This document shows positions 32,401-34,751 of a stretch of DNA of 34,751 nt, in pieces (within the stretch, counting starts at the first letter, position 1; each line of letters begins with the position of its first letter). The DNA is taken from positions 1 through 34,751 of the forward strand of contig CALUKF010000034.1 in NCBI GenBank assembly GCA_944321145.1, given 5' to 3'. The stretch comes from an uncultured Odoribacter sp. Its GTDB lineage: Bacteria; Bacteroidota; Bacteroidia; Bacteroidales; Marinifilaceae. The notes below the pieces were generated by a model. It worked only from the letters and a program-made list of their open reading frames with translations. It was not told the DNA's origin and ran no database searches. The translations under genes were made by a program, and so were the position numbers.

Positions 32401-32657
32401 GTCTTGAAACCCATAAAACTGAAGACAAACACGGTTGTTTTATCCGGCTTTATGGTTTGCAATAAATAAGTACCATCTACTTGGGTCACGACTCCCGTAG
32501 TTGTACCTTTCACCATTACTGCTACCCCTGGAAGAGGTTCTCCATCAGTGTCTTTCACAACCCCTGATATTTCAACGACCTGTCCCCAAGCCATTGTCAT
32601 TCCTCCTAACCACAATAGCAATGTCATTACTAATTTTGTCATTTTCATTTTATTCAT
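29478..32657 (-). CDS. SusC/RagA TonB-dependent transporter without STN domain
   Basis: A 1059-residue outer-membrane transporter. The signal peptide (about residues 7-25, ending MAWGQ) is followed directly by a carboxypeptidase-regulatory-like domain (EISGVVKDTDGEPLPGVAVM). The plug begins LDDVVVTALGIRREEKGLGY and carries ITLRGDASLNINGNNALIVV and KGATAAALYGSRAANGVLLV. The barrel ends in GFNLTLKF. It lacks the STN domain of the SusC at 5615-9013, so it is not wired to a FecR/ECF pair and must be controlled differently. It is the first gene of a susC-susD unit starting behind a -7 box at 32701-32708 and is divergent from the bile salt hydrolase gene. The substrate is not evident; the phosphatase-like gene downstream hints at a phosphorylated compound. 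Confidence 0.92.
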   Translation of the reverse strand: MNKMKMTKLVMTLLLWLGGMTMAWGQVVEISGVVKDTDGEPLPGVAVMVKGTTTGVVTQVDGTYLLQTIKPDKTTVFVFSFMGFKTEERHYDGNNSINVVMEEEVKKLDDVVVTALGIRREEKGLGYATQTVTDKMIGDATPNNWSAALVGKVAGANIVSTSSGPIASNRITLRGDASLNINGNNALIVVDGVPLSSQMTGDGSNSYGAGGGGDVPVDYGNGFADINPDDIASIQVLKGATAAALYGSRAANGVLLVTTKSGQNKKKKYLGVTFNSNTTIDAVLHWPEFQEEYGQGDLASSKVYSYMDSEDGPATGNTAVSFGPRLDGTLYYQYDPETQTMGLERTPFVKRNHRKAFYRVGYTLSNHLAIEGSTEKSAMRLALTYLKNEWIIPNTGFNRIAVSGSFQSQLSDKLRASIKVNYTKRQSDNLPATGYNNSSIPYFMILTNPNVDVRWYKPMYKPGTGERELLRPFSPWLDNPYVIAYKCLNPQEKHGVIATGSVVYAFSPKLELMIRSGIDLSFDNREMIRPYGLKNFAKGFYQQQNVFNFENNTDVLLTYRDQLSNDINLSVSVGANRMDNHYRMQQAYVKDLITPGVYKLSNGVSSPITTFEERRKRVNSVYGTATLSYANKIFLDVTGRNDWSSTLPKSNNSFFYPSVSTSFVLTDLFRLPKQISFAKLRASWAQVGNDTEPYKTAKYYDTSKFPGSASVSTTLFNANFKPEISNSVEIGLDWRMFDHRLGIDLAFYNNLTRNQILDVPMDQTTGYTQMTMNSGKVRNRGIELQLTGTPIQTKDFVWNSTFTWAKNYNKVLSLAEGLKDGQTIAQTGGTNCSLIAKVGGSIGDIYGYKLKRAPDGQVVWENGITARTTEIEYVGNAYPAWKAGFSNEFVYKNFRMNILFDGQWGGIIYSQTHHKMTEHGTLKHTLKYRENPNFEVVGEGVMLDDQGKYVPNNVPIAVSKYYADYWRRANVETNSFDASFLKLREARIEYSLPSSCLERIGVDRIVLALFGRNLAMWTKNFPVYDPEVATLNNGTIVPGSEMGQLPSTRTMGFNLTLKF

Positions 32658-32700
32658 ACGTCATTTACATTAAAACATTAAAAGTTTATTTTTCATGCCG

Positions 32701-32708
32701 CAAAACTA
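32701..32708 (-). promoter_or_regulatory. Probable -7 box of the susC2 promoter (TAGTTTTG)
   Basis: The minus strand reads TAGTTTTG, an exact TAnnTTTG match, with transcription expected near 32694 and a leader of about 37 bases. The 16 bases GATAGTTTTGCGGCAT (32695-32710) are identical to those before the alkaline phosphatase gene. No clear TTTG at -33; a T-rich stretch lies there. Confidence 0.5.
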
Positions 32709-32882
32709 TCCCTTAATAAAAACATAAAAATTACCGTTCCATTAAAATTTTGTGACATTCTACATTCCATGGAGAGATTCTTAATAACACCACTACCCTT
32801 ATAAATCGCACATAAATCAAACATTATATGCTTTTTGCAATAAATGCTACACATAGAATTAGGGAATGCGAATAAAATCGCC

Positions 32883-32890
32883 TAACTTTG
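32883..32890 (+). promoter_or_regulatory. Probable -7 box of the bile salt hydrolase promoter (TAACTTTG)
   Basis: An exact TAnnTTTG match 32 bases before the ATG at 32922, giving a leader of about 25 bases. No convincing -33 TTG is seen. The 264-base gap to susC2 therefore carries two divergent promoters. Confidence 0.5.
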
Positions 32891-32921
32891 CAAAAGAAGA
32901 AACACTTAAAACCCAAAGGAC

Positions 32922-34004
32922 ATGAAAACAAAAGCATTTATCTTGTCAGTTGCCGCCGCTTTGGTTGCCTTGAGCCACCCGACGGCAGAAGCCTGCACAG
33001 GCATCACGTTGAAGGCAAAAGACGGCGCGCACATCGTTGCCCGCACCATTGAATGGGGAGGCAGCGACCTCAACAGCCAGTATGTGGTCGTGCCGCGCGG
33101 CTACACACAACAATCCTACGCCCCGGACGGAGGGAAAGGCATGACGTTCACCGCACAATATGGCTACGTGGGGCTGGCAGTCGAGCAGCAGGAATTTGTT
33201 GCCGAGGGCATCAATGAGCAAGGGTTGTCTGCCGGGCTGTTCTACTTCCCCGGCTACGGGAAATACGAGGATTTCGACCCTGCACAACGGGAGGCGAGCA
33301 TCGCCGACCTGCAACTGGTACCATGGATTCTCGGCACATGCCGGACGGTGGACGAAGTGAAAGCCGCCATCGCCCAAGTCCATGTCGTTGCCATCGACCC
33401 GCGGGCGTCCACTGTACACTGGCGGTTTACCGAACCTTCCGGCAGGCAGATTGTCCTGGAAATTATCGGCGGGAAAACCGTATTCTATGAAAATACGCTG
33501 GGCGTGCTCACCAACTCGCCAGACTTCCGCTGGCAGCTCACCAACCTGAACAATTACGTCAACCTCTACCCGGGCACAGCGCCCGTGCAGGAATTGGGTG
33601 CCGTCACGCTCGCATCTTTCGGCGCAGGGAGCGGGTTTCTCGGCATCCCCGGAGACGTAACGCCTCCGTCGCGCTTCGTGCGTGCCGCCTTCTACCAGGC
33701 TACCACCCCGCAGGCAGCCACCGCAGCACAGACCGTGGCGCAATGTTTCCACATCCTGAATAATTTCGACATCCCCGTGGGCATCGAGACCAAACGAGGC
33801 GAAACCGCCGCCGACATTCCCAGCGCGACCCAATGGACTTCCGCTACGGACATGGCAAACCGGATGATTTACTACCGCACCATGCACGATAGCAGCATCC
33901 GTTGCATCGACCTCAAAGCCATCGATTTTGCCCGCGTGAAATATCGCGCAGTCCCCTTGGACGCCAGCAAGGAGACGCCTTATACCATGATCAAGATTAA
34001 ATAA
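32922..34004 (+). CDS. Bile salt hydrolase / choloylglycine hydrolase family (Ntn hydrolase)
   Basis: A 360-residue exported Ntn hydrolase that should cleave the glycine or taurine amide of conjugated bile acids. The signal peptide ends HPTAEA, so cleavage exposes Cys25 (CTGITLKAKDG) as the N-terminal nucleophile. ARTIEW supplies Arg41, with Glu44 where Gram-positive enzymes have Asp, as I recall for Bacteroides enzymes. Asn198 in LTNSPDFRWQLTNLNNYVN and Arg251 in GDVTPPSRFVRAAFY complete the active site. FHILNNFDIP and SATQWTSATDMAN closely resemble the B. thetaiotaomicron bile salt hydrolase from memory. Penicillin V acylase activity is the main alternative within the family. It is monocistronic, with a long hairpin downstream. 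Confidence 0.9.
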   Translation: MKTKAFILSVAAALVALSHPTAEACTGITLKAKDGAHIVARTIEWGGSDLNSQYVVVPRGYTQQSYAPDGGKGMTFTAQYGYVGLAVEQQEFVAEGINEQGLSAGLFYFPGYGKYEDFDPAQREASIADLQLVPWILGTCRTVDEVKAAIAQVHVVAIDPRASTVHWRFTEPSGRQIVLEIIGGKTVFYENTLGVLTNSPDFRWQLTNLNNYVNLYPGTAPVQELGAVTLASFGAGSGFLGIPGDVTPPSRFVRAAFYQATTPQAATAAQTVAQCFHILNNFDIPVGIETKRGETAADIPSATQWTSATDMANRMIYYRTMHDSSIRCIDLKAIDFARVKYRAVPLDASKETPYTMIKIK

Positions 34005-34022
34005 AGCCTACACTTCCTCCTT

Positions 34023-34126
34023 ACCTGCCGGGGAGGTGTTTCGCTGCTGTTCCGCTGCTGTTGTGCGCGCCATCGCAACAGCATAGGAACGGGCATGGAA
34101 CACCTCCCTAAAAGCCAGGGGCAGGT
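34023..34126. other. Long nested hairpin between the bile salt hydrolase and nucleoside phosphorylase genes
   Basis: Four nested arms pair perfectly: ACCTGCC (34023-34029) with GGCAGGT (34120-34126); GGGAGGTGTT (34031-34040) with AACACCTCCC (34099-34108); GTTCC (34049-34053) with GGAAC (34086-34090); GCTGTTG (34057-34063) with CAACAGC (34076-34082). The short unpaired bulges between them suggest a folded RNA of about 100 bases or a palindromic repeat element. No T-run follows, so it is not a simple terminator, though it could still protect or end the upstream message. Confidence 0.6.
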
Positions 34127-34196
34127 TGCTTTGCGCCTGCCGGCACGCCTGCAAAAAATTACGGGGATATTTAGCGGGGAATTGACGGAATTTCCT

Positions 34197-34204
34197 TACA
34201 TTTG
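34197..34204 (+). promoter_or_regulatory. Probable -7 box of the nucleoside phosphorylase promoter (TACATTTG)
   Basis: An exact TAnnTTTG match; transcription would begin near 34211, about 19 bases before the ATG at 34230. No -33 TTTG at a suitable distance was found. Confidence 0.45.
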
Positions 34205-34229
34205 GGAGCATTTAAAAGAACAAAGATTT

Positions 34230-34751
34230 ATGGCATCCATTTTAGCATCGGAACTGATTACCAACCCGGACGGGAGCGTCTTCCACTTGCACCTGCAGCC
34301 GGAAGAACTGGCAGACCGCGTGATATTGGTCGGCGACCCGGGACGGGTCGACACGTTCGCTTCGCATTTCGAGGACATCGAGTGCCGGAAGCAGAACCGG
34401 GAGTTTTGCAGCGCGACCGGGCATTATGCCGGACAGCGGTTTACCGTCCTGTCCACAGGCATCGGTCCCGACAACATTGACATTGTGATGAATGAATTGG
34501 ACGCCCTCGCAAACATCGACTGGCAGACGAAGGAAGTGAAACCCGTGCGCCGGCAGTTGCACATCGTGCGCGTCGGCACCTCCGGCTCCGTTCAGGCAGA
34601 CGTGCCCGTAGGCTCGTTTGTGATTTCGAAGCAGCACATCGGCTGCGACGGCGTGTTGCGCTTTTACGGCGGGCACGAGGCTGTATGCGATGCGGCTTTC
34701 GAAGATGCCTTCATTGCCCATTGCGGGTGGACACCCCTTGCCGCCCGCCCC
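34230..34751 (+). CDS. Nucleoside phosphorylase, uridine phosphorylase type (partial, runs off right edge)
   Basis: The first 174 codons of a PNP/UDP-family phosphorylase, which splits nucleosides with phosphate to a base and (deoxy)ribose-1-phosphate. Visible motifs are VILVGDPGRVDTFASHF (phosphate-binding GDPGR at about 35-39), STGIGPDNIDIVMNEL, and IVRVGTSGSVQADVPVG, as in uridine phosphorylase-like proteins. The start is ATG 34230-34232 (MASILASELITNPDGS), with an A-rich leader and a -7 box upstream. No stop occurs before the window end. Base specificity cannot be decided from this half. Confidence 0.88.
   Translation, partial: MASILASELITNPDGSVFHLHLQPEELADRVILVGDPGRVDTFASHFEDIECRKQNREFCSATGHYAGQRFTVLSTGIGPDNIDIVMNELDALANIDWQTKEVKPVRRQLHIVRVGTSGSVQADVPVGSFVISKQHIGCDGVLRFYGGHEAVCDAAFEDAFIAHCGWTPLAARP

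Noticed and set aside
32946-33887. Reverse open frame of 313 codons opposite the bile salt hydrolase gene
   Set aside because: Antisense shadow of a complete, confidently identified enzyme.
34008-34211. Small reverse open frame over the hairpin before the nucleoside phosphorylase gene
   Set aside because: It overlaps the nested hairpin and a promoter box and has no features of a real protein.

Overview
The window looks like a chromosomal segment of a gut Bacteroidota bacterium of the order Bacteroidales. It holds two SusC/SusD outer-membrane transport pairs, an ECF sigma/FecR/STN-SusC regulatory cascade, a Bacteroides-type bile salt hydrolase, and repeated -7 boxes of the Bacteroidota form TAnnTTTG in front of genes. 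The many-lipoprotein SusCD style and the ECF/FecR layout would suit Odoribacter or Butyricimonas relatives, but that family guess is inference. No rRNA, tRNA, CRISPR array or intact insertion sequence was seen.

Layout. 1-854 is the 5' part of mfd, running off the left edge. 855-1790 is a gene-poor scar: a decayed PD-(D/E)XK (Rpn-like) fragment, a palindromic array with an 11-bp period, and a pseudogene of the AAA-ATPase/PD-(D/E)XK family. 1796-10975 is one leftward regulon: ECF sigma factor, FecR anti-sigma factor, STN-bearing SusC, SusD, a DUF4843 lipoprotein and a PKD-like lipoprotein, ending at a clear terminator. Base composition changes sharply inside susC near 8300, so the GC-richer regulatory and signalling end seems joined to an AT-rich transport cargo.

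11031-19854 is a leftward glycerol-3-phosphate cluster: glpA, glpB, glpC (membrane-anchored anaerobic G3P dehydrogenase), then, behind a probable second promoter, glpT (G3P antiporter), glpQ (lipoprotein glycerophosphodiesterase) and an OprO/P-type porin. Together these give a route from the outer membrane to the respiratory chain. 19855-20406 is non-coding with an 11-bp tandem repeat. 20407-24643 holds a DUF4268 gene, rnhB, a bacterial GH3-family gene and an alkaline phosphatase; a short repeat word (GATTAACGATGAACGA-like) lies between these genes and forms the last codons of three of them.

24814-32708 holds a two-gene rightward unit (small secreted protein plus intact calcineurin-like phosphoesterase) facing a leftward susC2-susD2 operon. 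The latter is followed, across a strong terminator, by a purple-acid-phosphatase-like protein that has lost several metal ligands. 32883-34751 carries the bile salt hydrolase, a long nested hairpin, and the start of a nucleoside phosphorylase running off the right edge.

Phosphoester scavenging is a recurring theme: GlpQ, the porin, alkaline phosphatase and a metallophosphoesterase. The least ordinary items are the degenerate phosphatase behind an attenuator-like terminator, the 11-bp-phased palindromic array, and the composition break inside susC1.
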